5,369 bases of DNA from Anaerolineae bacterium (GTDB lineage: Bacteria > Chloroflexota > Anaerolineae > 4572-78 > NAK82). The first letter of the stretch is position 1. Every line of letters begins with the position of its first letter. Location of the stretch: the NCBI GenBank assembly GCA_030597485.1, contig JAUVRU010000192.1, positions 1-5,369 of the forward strand, given 5' to 3'. Below the pieces are notes generated by a model. It was not told where the DNA came from. It did not search any database and saw nothing but the letters and a program-made list of their open reading frames with translations. Of the stretch, positions 1-5,369 are shown piece by piece. Made by a program: the position numbers and the translations under genes.

Positions 1-270
1 ACCGCCGGGCCGACCCTCAACGAAAACTGGGACCCCGACGTGCTGCACGACATGGGACTGGTGCTGGACGACCTCATCCACCAGCGGGGCGACTTCCGGC
101 ACGGTGAGGGGAACAGCCCAGCCCACGTGAAAGCTTCGCTGACGGGTGCGTCGTGCACCCTTCTCGTCTCCGAGGGAAGACTGGTGCTCGGCCGCTGGCA
201 GGGAATCTACCTGGCCGAATTCGACGGTCCCCGCACCCGGAACGTGCTGGTGAAGGTCGTGGCCGACTAG
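1..270 (+). CDS. yjbQ: YjbQ/UPF0047 family protein (secondary thiamine-phosphate synthase-like), 3' part only
   Basis: The frame is open from base 1 to the TAG at 268-270, giving the last 89 residues; family members are about 130-140 residues, so roughly the first third lies outside the window. The family signature is very clear: NEN-DPDV (residues 7-14 of the fragment), HGEGNSPAHVKASL (34-47, with the conserved His/Glu/Asn/His), a GRLVLG strand (59-64), WQGIYLAEFDGPR (66-78) and a final short strand. YjbQ proteins form small trimeric beta-rich enzymes; the E. coli member has weak thiamine-phosphate synthase activity and the physiological role is unsettled (established knowledge). One small oddity is Arg65 in LGRWQG, where Thr is usual. 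The next gene starts 33 bases downstream on the same strand, so co-transcription is likely. Identification is firm; the biochemical function is not. Confidence 0.93.
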   Translation, partial: TAGPTLNENWDPDVLHDMGLVLDDLIHQRGDFRHGEGNSPAHVKASLTGASCTLLVSEGRLVLGRWQGIYLAEFDGPRTRNVLVKVVAD

Positions 271-303
271 ACGTTCAGCACTCAGCGCCCTGCGAGGAAT
301 TCT

Positions 304-2196
304 ATGGTAGTTGACGGACTCGCCTTGGACAGGATTCTGCCAGGCGTGCAGAAGCCGGCCCGCTATACCGGCGGCGAATACAACAGCATAGTCAAGGACT
401 GGAACAGGATCAAGGTCAAGATGGCCCTGGCCTTTCCCGACCTGTACGACCTGGGTATGAGCAACCTGGGACTCGCCATCCTGTACGACATCGTCAACCG
501 GCAAGATGATGCCCTGGCGGAACGGGTGTACGTCCCCTGGCACGATATGGAAGCTGCTATGCGCGGGGCAGGTCTGCCGCTGTACTCGCTGGAAACCCGG
601 CATCCGTTGACCGACTTCGACATCGTCGGCATCAGCCTGCCGTACCAACAGCTGTACACCAACACCCTCACGCTGCTTGACCTGGGCGGGCTGCCGCTAC
701 TGAGCCAGGACCGGGACGAACGCTACCCACTGGTCATAGCGGGAGGCAGTGCTGCCTTCAATCCAGAACCGATGGCCGATTTCTTCGACCTCTTCGTCAT
801 CGGTGAGGGGGAGCAGGCCATCCTCGAGATACTAGCGGCCTATGATCGGGTGCGCAGCTTCACCCGGGAGACGCAGTTGCACCATTTGGCCGCCATCCCC
901 GGCGTCTACGTGCCCCGCTTCTACCGGCCGGTGTATGCCGAAGATGGCTGTCTGCTCAGGACCGAGCCATTGACTGCCAAGGCGTCGCCAGTCGTTGTCA
1001 AGCGCATCGCACCGGTCTTGCCGCCCCCGGTCACGCGCTTCGTCGTTCCCTTTGTGGACGTAGTCTTCAATCGGGGCGCGGTGGAGATTCAGCGGGGCTG
1101 CACCCGGGGCTGCCGGTTCTGCCAGGCCGGCATGATCTGCCGCCCGGTGCGCCAGCGACCGGCAACAGAGATCGTCGCGGCCGTGCAAGACATAGCTCGT
1201 AACACGGGGTACCAGGAGATCAGCCTGCTCAGCCTCTCCAGCACCGACCACACCCAGATCGAGTCGCTGATCCGCTCGCTGTCAGAGACAACCCGAGGTC
1301 AGCACCTGTCGCTGTCGCTGCCCAGCTCGCGGGTGGACAGCCTGTCGGTCGAGATGGTGGACATGCTGACCCATGGTCGCCGCACCGGCTTCACCTTTGC
1401 CCCCGAGGCCGGCACCGACCGCCTGAGGGATGTGATCAACAAGCCCATCCCCACCCAGCACATGCTGGAAGTCGCCGACATGGTGTACAGCCGGGGCTGG
1501 CGGCAGATCAAACTGTACTTCATGATCGGCCAACCCACCGAGACTGACGATGACGTGAGTGCCATCGCCCGGGTGGCCAAACAGGTGCTGGAGGTAGGCC
1601 AGCGACATCACCACCGCAAAGCTCAGGTGCGGGTGAGCGTCAGCACCTTCGTGCCCCAGCCTCACACCCCGTTCCAGTGGGCCGGGATGGACGAACCGCA
1701 CGAAATCCAAAGAAAACAGGCGCTGCTGAAAGGGGAACTCGGCCGGGCCAGGGGCATCATCTTCAACTGGAACGACTCCCAGGAGTCCTTGCTCGAGGCA
1801 GCCCTGGCGCGGGGTGATCGCCGGGTAGGGCCAGCCATCCGGCGCGCCTGGCAGAAGGGCTGCCGCTTCGACGCCTGGCACGAGCACTTCCGCCCCGATT
1901 CATGGCAACAGGCATTCCAAGAGGAAGGACTCGACGCACAATGGTATGCCACGCGCCTGCGGACGTCCGATGAGGCCTTCCCCTGGGACCATATCCTCAC
2001 CGGAGTGCACAAGCGATGGCTGTGGAGAGACTGGCAGGCCGCTCACCAGGGAGAAACCAGAGTGGACTGCCGCCAGCTGTGTCTGGGCTGTGGCATTCTG
2101 ACCACTTTTGCCCAGGAGCGAGCCCAGGCCGGGCCAGGCACGTGGGAGTGTCCACCGGCTGAGGGCGGAACCGACGGTGCAACCGAGGCAGGATAA
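304..2196 (+). CDS. TIGR03960 family B12-binding-type radical SAM protein
   Basis: A 630-residue protein starting at ATG 304, preceded by GAGGA (294-298) at normal spacing. Residues ~13-33 carry the family opening (KPARYTGGE). Residues ~35-175 form the cobalamin-binding-like Rossmann domain, with DLGMSNLG (49-56), a GGSAAFNPEP turn (147-156) and GEGE (167-170); no classical DxHxxG base-off motif is seen. The radical SAM core follows, with the [4Fe-4S] triad C266-x3-C270-x2-C273 inside RGCTRGCRFCQAG, then LSLPSSRVDS, a FAPEAGT motif (365-371) and KLYFMIGQPTE. The C-terminal region carries a second Cx3Cx2C cluster (C589, C593, C596) followed by Gly, probably binding iron-sulfur or zinc (inference). 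The reaction is unknown for the family. In many bacteria this protein is fused to, or adjacent to, a TIGR03936 (DUF2344) domain near RNase E/G and rplU-rpmA; here no such partner follows, because the next gene is convergent. Length fits the unfused form. Family assignment is confident; function is undefined. Confidence 0.93.
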   Translation: MVVDGLALDRILPGVQKPARYTGGEYNSIVKDWNRIKVKMALAFPDLYDLGMSNLGLAILYDIVNRQDDALAERVYVPWHDMEAAMRGAGLPLYSLETRHPLTDFDIVGISLPYQQLYTNTLTLLDLGGLPLLSQDRDERYPLVIAGGSAAFNPEPMADFFDLFVIGEGEQAILEILAAYDRVRSFTRETQLHHLAAIPGVYVPRFYRPVYAEDGCLLRTEPLTAKASPVVVKRIAPVLPPPVTRFVVPFVDVVFNRGAVEIQRGCTRGCRFCQAGMICRPVRQRPATEIVAAVQDIARNTGYQEISLLSLSSTDHTQIESLIRSLSETTRGQHLSLSLPSSRVDSLSVEMVDMLTHGRRTGFTFAPEAGTDRLRDVINKPIPTQHMLEVADMVYSRGWRQIKLYFMIGQPTETDDDVSAIARVAKQVLEVGQRHHHRKAQVRVSVSTFVPQPHTPFQWAGMDEPHEIQRKQALLKGELGRARGIIFNWNDSQESLLEAALARGDRRVGPAIRRAWQKGCRFDAWHEHFRPDSWQQAFQEEGLDAQWYATRLRTSDEAFPWDHILTGVHKRWLWRDWQAAHQGETRVDCRQLCLGCGILTTFAQERAQAGPGTWECPPAEGGTDGATEAG

Positions 2197-2282
2197 TCAT
2201 CCGGTCCCACGCACAGCGCCACCCCCGGGAGCGCCCCACTCTCGCGTAGCAACTCGGTCGCACGCACTGTGCAGGGCCGCCC

Positions 2283-3200
2283 TCAATCTCGCTTGGGCCC
2301 GGCGTAGATGGTGACGCGAGTTTCTACTGATTGGCCAGATTCGAGAGCCGAGCACTGTCCCAGCCTGGCAGCCTCATTGACCGACAGCGGCATCGTGGTA
2401 CACGGTTCCAGTATGGCCATGTAGTGACCGTCGAACCCGCCATACGAGGCAAACAGCCAGGCGTAGGGAAAGACGTCCAGGTCGAAGTAGTAAGCGAAGG
2501 TCAGGTTCCTGTCAGGGCTTTCCCATGCTATCTGGCCGTTCGTCAGGTCGTAGAGAAACAGGAAGTCGACCGTGCCTTCCTCAGGGGGAATGACATCTGC
2601 CCGTTGTCCTTCAATCTCCGGCCAGGCAAAGGGGCCCAGACTGTGCCACCGCGACCACTCAAGGTCCGGCACCCGGGCGGCATGCGCCGGGCAGACGATA
2701 CGATCCCAGGGCTGGATGTTCATGGCAGCGTGCAGCTTCCACAAGAACTCCCGTCGTTCGTCGGAGCGGTTTTCGATGCGGTAGTCGAAGTCGATGTAGG
2801 GGCAGCCAGCGCGCAACGTCATTCGCCTTTCGTACCAGAGCCCACAGAGAGGCAGAATGCCGGACAGCACCAGCGCTTCTCCGTCAACCTGATAGTCAAG
2901 CGCCGTCGTCCACAGCTCCCCGTGATCCGGGCTGTCTACCCCATTGATGAATTCCGGTATGTCGTTGGGAAGCAGTTCGTCAATGGCACCGTAGAAATTG
3001 GGGTCGTATTCGGTGCCCGGCTCCATCTTCTCCAGATTCAGCCTGGCATTGCGCCAAAGGAATTGGTGACTGCTCGACTTCTCCACCAAGCTGACGATCC
3101 TGCCGCCCACGCTGGGAGCAACATCCACCTGTAACCACTCACTCTCCAGACGAACGATGGCCGTCTGGTCAACCGACAGGCCTTCCGTAATCCTGGTCAT
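2283..3200 (-). CDS. Galactose mutarotase-like (aldose 1-epimerase superfamily) protein
   Basis: A 305-residue protein of the beta-sandwich mutarotase fold that ends the minus-strand operon. Supporting signs: VAPSVGGRIVSLV near the N-terminus (27-39, the usual first strands), PDHGELW (91-97), KLHAAMNI (155-162) and AILEPCTTMPLS (262-273). By analogy with galactose mutarotase, H93, H157 and E265 would be the substrate-positioning/acid His residues and the catalytic Glu, so an active 1-epimerase is plausible. No signal peptide is visible, so it is probably cytoplasmic. I place the start at ATG 3200, not at the in-frame GTG at 3257, because AGGAGG lies 8 bases before ATG 3200 and the 19 extra residues resemble no part of the fold. 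It lies 77 bases after the upstream isomerase, the largest gap in the operon. It could interconvert anomers of the sugar handled by the two TIM-barrel enzymes upstream; the sugar is unknown. A non-enzymatic sugar-binding role cannot be excluded. Confidence 0.82.
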   Translation of the reverse strand: MTRITEGLSVDQTAIVRLESEWLQVDVAPSVGGRIVSLVEKSSSHQFLWRNARLNLEKMEPGTEYDPNFYGAIDELLPNDIPEFINGVDSPDHGELWTTALDYQVDGEALVLSGILPLCGLWYERRMTLRAGCPYIDFDYRIENRSDERREFLWKLHAAMNIQPWDRIVCPAHAARVPDLEWSRWHSLGPFAWPEIEGQRADVIPPEEGTVDFLFLYDLTNGQIAWESPDRNLTFAYYFDLDVFPYAWLFASYGGFDGHYMAILEPCTTMPLSVNEAARLGQCSALESGQSVETRVTIYAGPKRD

Positions 3201-3208
3201 ACGAAGTC

Positions 3209-3214
3209 CCTCCT
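3209..3214 (-). promoter_or_regulatory. Shine-Dalgarno site fixing the start of the mutarotase-like gene
   Basis: On the minus strand AGGAGG (extended to AGGAGGGA) stands 8 bases before ATG 3200. The longer alternative start, GTG at 3257, would place this site inside coding sequence. The match decides the start in favour of the 305-residue protein. Confidence 0.8.
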
Positions 3215-3277
3215 GTTCGGAGTCTGGTCGTACAATCACAACATCTCCGTCAGCCACGCTCGTTCCCGGGTCACGGA

Positions 3278-4120
3278 CTACGTTCCCTCGCCCTGTTCCT
3301 GTGCTGCCTGCCAGGTCTGCCGCACGAATCGGGTGGCCGCTTCCAGTCCCTCCCGGCCCTGGTACGAGGCTTCCTCCATGCAGATCCAGCCGTCCCAGCC
3401 AGACTGAATCAGGCGACTGAACACAGCCGGGAACGGAGCCACGCCGGTGCCCAACAACACGTGTCGCAGTTCACCTTTCGTCTCTGTGTCCGCGGCGTGA
3501 ATGCTGATCACCCGATCGATGACCTGATCCAGCAGTTGCACTGGATCGTCGGCAAATGCGGCCGCATTGCCGGTGTCGAAGTTGATTCCCAGCCCCACAT
3601 CGGCCGTTCCCGCCACGATCTCAAGGAAAACATCCGGCGATTGGGAGAAATCGGTGTACTCCCAGGCTCCCGGCTTGGCATGGTTCTCGAACACCGGCGT
3701 AACGCCCGTAGGGCGGACGCTCTCCACCAGACGACTCAAGCCTTCCACAGCCCACTCAATGCCTTCTCCGCGGCCGGTCTCGGGATGAGCCTGTCCATCG
3801 GTAACCCGCACCATCTCCGCACCCAGCCCGGCCGCCACCGCGAAAACTTCCTGCTCCATAACCAGCTCATTCTGGCGCTGGACCGGGTCGGGATGGGTGA
3901 AATCAGGATAGCTGGACACCATGGCCACCCTCATGCCAGCGTCCTCTACCTCACGCCGCATGGCAGCCACCGCCCGGGTAGAACGATCAGGCACAAACAG
4001 AATGCTCAAGTCAACGGCGTCCAGACCGACGGAAGCCCCCATCCGGGCCCACTCGCCAACGCTCATACGGCCCTCAATGATATCGGAGAAAAACGAAACC
4101 GGCAAGCAGCTCAGTTGCAT
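3278..4120 (-). CDS. Sugar phosphate isomerase/epimerase, xylose isomerase-like TIM barrel
   Basis: A 280-residue TIM-barrel protein of the AP endonuclease 2 / xylose isomerase-like superfamily. The four expected divalent-metal ligands can be placed: E145 in PVFENHA, D182 in INFDTGNA, H208 in ISIHAAD and E249 in ICMEEASYQG. The last motif, followed by GREGLEAATRFVRQTW, is typical of the sugar phosphate isomerase/epimerase (COG1082) group. The start is ATG 4120: AGGAGG sits 7 bases upstream and the preceding gene stops only 2 bases before it, so translation is probably coupled. A TTG at 4213 would add 31 residues rich in Arg and Ala that overlap the preceding gene and match nothing in the fold; I reject it. 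The substrate cannot be named: relatives act on keto-sugars, inosose or hydroxypyruvate. Its sequence is clearly distinct from the neighbouring TIM barrel, so this is not a recent duplication. Fold and metal site are confident; reaction is open. Confidence 0.88.
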   Translation of the reverse strand: MQLSCLPVSFFSDIIEGRMSVGEWARMGASVGLDAVDLSILFVPDRSTRAVAAMRREVEDAGMRVAMVSSYPDFTHPDPVQRQNELVMEQEVFAVAAGLGAEMVRVTDGQAHPETGRGEGIEWAVEGLSRLVESVRPTGVTPVFENHAKPGAWEYTDFSQSPDVFLEIVAGTADVGLGINFDTGNAAAFADDPVQLLDQVIDRVISIHAADTETKGELRHVLLGTGVAPFPAVFSRLIQSGWDGWICMEEASYQGREGLEAATRFVRQTWQAAQEQGEGT

Positions 4121-4122
4121 TC

Positions 4123-4941
4123 TTATGCCTCCTGCAGCGAACGCATATGGGATAGGGTTTGCTCGGCAGCGATGTCCCCGTCTGGCAAAGCCAACAGTTC
4201 GGCCGATAGCCAATCAGTGTAGCCAATCTGCTGCAAGGTGGTCACGATGGCGGCGAAGTCTATCAGTCCCTGACCGGGAGGCAGACGGTTGTTGTCGCCC
4301 AGATGCACGTGCCACAGTTTGCCAGCAGCCATCACCCGGCGGAAGGGGTCCGTCCACGACGACTCCTCGATGTTCACGTGATACGTGTCCAGCAACAGCC
4401 CCACTGCCGGGTGCCCCACCGCCTCCAGGAATGCCAGCCCCTCATCAGCGTTGTTGATCAGGTCAGCTTCATAACGATTGAGGGGTTCTATTGCCAGGCG
4501 AACGCCTCGGGACTGAGCGTATGCGCCAGCTTGTTGCAGAATCGACACCAGCCGTTCGCGACCGCCACTGCCGACCGGGGCCAGCAACCCCCGAAAGCTG
4601 CCCACAGTGACCAGCGGGGCCCCCCCCGCCGCCGCCAACTCAATAAGATCGTCCAATCGAGCCCGTGCTTGATCCGCTTTCTTCGGATCAGGATGGAGCA
4701 GTGAAAGGCCGGTCACGAACTTCACCCCGCCGCTGCCGATGGCGGCTGCCCCCAGTTTGTTCTGTTCCAGGCTAGCGCGGATGGCAGCCGCATCCAGCGC
4801 GGCCGGATCGGCCGGCATCAGCTCAACCCCATCGGCCCCCAGCGCAGCTGCCTTTGCCAGCTTCTCCTCAAAGGCCCCTCTCAGCAAAGCCACCGGGATA
4901 AATTGCACCTCAGCGGTCTGCACTGCCAGAGAGAGCTTCAT
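4123..4941 (-). CDS. IolO / D-tagatose 3-epimerase-like TIM-barrel sugar epimerase
   Basis: A 272-residue TIM-barrel enzyme. Motifs in order: MKLSLAVQT start, AIGSGG (67-72), GLSLLHPD (78-85), IEPLNRYEAD (151-160), LLDTYHVNIEE (183-193), HVHLGDNNRLPPGQG (211-225) and SAELLALPDGD (246-256). From recall, these closely parallel the Thermotoga 5-keto-L-gluconate epimerase IolO and, more distantly, ketose 3-epimerases. Expected metal ligands are E152, D185, H213 and E248; E158, H188 and R219 correspond to substrate-contact residues of ketose 3-epimerases. All are present, so the enzyme should be active. Likely role: C2/C3 epimerisation of a keto-sugar or keto-sugar acid in the cytoplasm, with the exact substrate inferred only. 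ATG 4941 is preceded by GGAGGT (4951-4956), and its ATGA overlaps the TGA of the aminotransferase remnant. It ends 2 bases before the next isomerase. A hydroxypyruvate isomerase-like or IolE-like activity is the main alternative. Confidence 0.88.
   Translation of the reverse strand: MKLSLAVQTAEVQFIPVALLRGAFEEKLAKAAALGADGVELMPADPAALDAAAIRASLEQNKLGAAAIGSGGVKFVTGLSLLHPDPKKADQARARLDDLIELAAAGGAPLVTVGSFRGLLAPVGSGGRERLVSILQQAGAYAQSRGVRLAIEPLNRYEADLINNADEGLAFLEAVGHPAVGLLLDTYHVNIEESSWTDPFRRVMAAGKLWHVHLGDNNRLPPGQGLIDFAAIVTTLQQIGYTDWLSAELLALPDGDIAAEQTLSHMRSLQEA
4128..4133 (-). promoter_or_regulatory. Shine-Dalgarno site inside the 3' end of the upstream epimerase gene
   Basis: AGGAGG on the minus strand lies within the last codons of the upstream epimerase (encoding part of its LQEA terminus), 7 bases before ATG 4120. 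It fixes the start of the 280-residue isomerase and implies ribosome hand-over between the two genes. Confidence 0.82.
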
Positions 4942-5185
4942 GGCTGCGAGACCTCCGCCTCGAATGCCTTCATTGAATCGTGCAGGATCGCCATCATCTC
5001 GTCCACCTGCGCCTTGGTGGTGATCAACGGTGGCCCCATCAGCCGGTCACCAGCGAAGAACCACCGGAGCCATCAATGTAGCGCCTGCCCTCGGTGTCCC
5101 ACAGGTAGATGCCCTGGGCACGGGCTATGATGGGATAAGGCCAATCCCACCGGCGTTGCACGGCAATTTCGTTTGGTTTGCTCAT
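4938..5185 (-). pseudogene. Class III PLP-dependent aminotransferase, internally deleted and frameshifted
   Basis: Two ends of one gene family abut with the middle missing. From ATG 5185 (weak AAGGGA at 5195-5200) the frame reads 48 residues with the class III aminotransferase opening GIYLWDTEGRRYIDGSGG, then stops at TGA 5041-5039. In another frame, the following DNA reads FFAGDRLMGPPLITT and QVDEMMAILHDSM, the usual C-terminal end of the same family, ending at TGA 4940-4938. Intact members have about 430-460 residues, so about 350 codons are gone, including the PLP-binding Lys and cofactor pocket; no transaminase activity is possible from this copy. The join lies somewhere around 5040-5070. 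The first stop overlaps an ATG (TGATG, 5041-5037) and the last overlaps the epimerase start (ATGA), so ribosomes could still pass through. It could be a true deletion or an assembly collapse. Confidence 0.82.
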
Positions 5186-5219
5186 TGGCACTGGTCCCTT
5201 TCGCTACTGCAGTTTCTGG

Positions 5220-5369
5220 TTACTCCTTGCTGCTGGTTGCCTGTGCAGCTTCCTCCAGTCCCTGGTGCAGCGCGCGCTCCAGTTCTCTGTCTACGCTGGC
5301 GGGCAGTTCCACTGGCCCGGCCGTCTCCAGAATCGCGACCACGCGGTCGTGGGCCACCTGGTGGATCAT
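5220..5369 (-). CDS. Probable MttB-superfamily methyltransferase, C-terminal end only
   Basis: Open on the minus strand from the window edge to TAA 5222-5220, giving 49 residues. The text HDRVVAILETAGPVELPASV followed by an amphipathic DRELERALHQGLEE helix matches the usual tail of trimethylamine methyltransferase-like (MttB/COG5598) proteins: a helix leading into an iL-pLp-v pattern, then a closing helix. Such proteins are about 480-520 residues, so most of the gene lies beyond the window. The frame happens to begin with ATG at 5369; I treat this as an internal Met, though a 49-residue protein of its own cannot be excluded. The MttB superfamily demethylates quaternary amines such as glycine betaine, with corrinoid proteins as partners; the pyrrolysine site of true MttB cannot be judged here. 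It lies 34 bases upstream of the aminotransferase remnant in the same operon. The identification rests on a short tail and is moderate. Confidence 0.5.
   Translation of the reverse strand: MIHQVAHDRVVAILETAGPVELPASVDRELERALHQGLEEAAQATSSKE

Noticed and set aside
1282..1887. 201-codon minus-strand open frame inside the radical SAM gene
   Set aside because: The plus-strand frame carries unmistakable family motifs throughout; the antisense product is low in recognisable structure.
2203..2267. Imperfect 12-base direct repeat (GGTCCCACGCAC at 2203-2214, GGTCGCACGCAC at 2256-2267) in the convergent gap
   Set aside because: Only two short copies with one mismatch in GC-rich DNA; no dyad symmetry or spacing that would suggest a binding site or attachment site.
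2197..2282. Possible bidirectional terminator between the convergent genes
   Set aside because: I found no stable GC stem followed by a T run on either strand, so a terminator cannot be supported from sequence even though one is expected here.
2331..3134. 267-codon plus-strand open frame
   Set aside because: It is antisense to the mutarotase-like gene; its Arg/Pro/Val-rich translation matches no family I recognise.
3201..3277. Possible internal promoter before the mutarotase-like gene
   Set aside because: The 77-base gap is the widest in the operon, but I see no convincing -35/-10 pair; only the ribosome site is clear.
3461..4222. 253-codon plus-strand open frame
   Set aside because: It is antisense to the isomerase, which has clear metal-site motifs and a strong ribosome site; the plus-strand translation shows no domain-like pattern and is a high-GC shadow.
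4739..5130. Small plus-strand open frames over the epimerase start and aminotransferase remnant
   Set aside because: They lie opposite minus-strand genes with family signatures and have no ribosome sites or recognisable domains.

Overview
The window is high-GC bacterial DNA with short intergenic gaps and strong Shine-Dalgarno sites (AGGAGG-type). The gene content would fit a Chloroflexota (Anaerolineae/Caldilineae-like) genome: a stand-alone TIGR03960 radical SAM protein, an MttB-superfamily tail, a class III aminotransferase remnant, two TIM-barrel sugar isomerases and a mutarotase-like protein. That assignment is an inference from gene content only, because there is no marker gene here.

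Layout. Plus strand, 1-2196: the 3' end of a YjbQ/UPF0047 (TIGR00149) gene, then a 630-residue B12-binding-type radical SAM protein of the TIGR03960 family, 33 bases downstream and probably in the same transcript. After an 86-base convergent gap (2197-2282, no convincing terminator hairpin seen), the remainder is one minus-strand operon. Read in its transcription direction (right to left) it holds: the C-terminal end of a probable MttB-superfamily methyltransferase (5369-5220); a class III PLP aminotransferase reduced to its first ~45 and last ~40 codons (5185-4938); an IolO / D-tagatose 3-epimerase-type TIM-barrel epimerase (4941-4123); a second, divergent sugar phosphate isomerase/epimerase (4120-3278); and a galactose-mutarotase-like (aldose 1-epimerase fold) protein (3200-2283). 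Spacings are 34 bp, a 4-bp ATGA overlap, 2 bp and 77 bp, which is typical of a translationally coupled catabolic operon.

How they may work together. Two divalent-metal TIM-barrel isomerases/epimerases plus a mutarotase-fold protein point to catabolism of a sugar, keto-sugar or sugar acid. The upstream MttB-like and aminotransferase genes add an amine- or methylamine-related element, so the substrate could be an amino- or N-methylated compound; the sequence does not say which.

The most notable observation is the aminotransferase. Its N-terminal and C-terminal signatures are both clear, but the catalytic middle (about 1.1 kb) is missing and the two parts lie in different frames. This is either a real deletion pseudogene or an assembly collapse. 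I found no RNA gene, CRISPR array, insertion sequence or clearly new defence or mobile system in this window.
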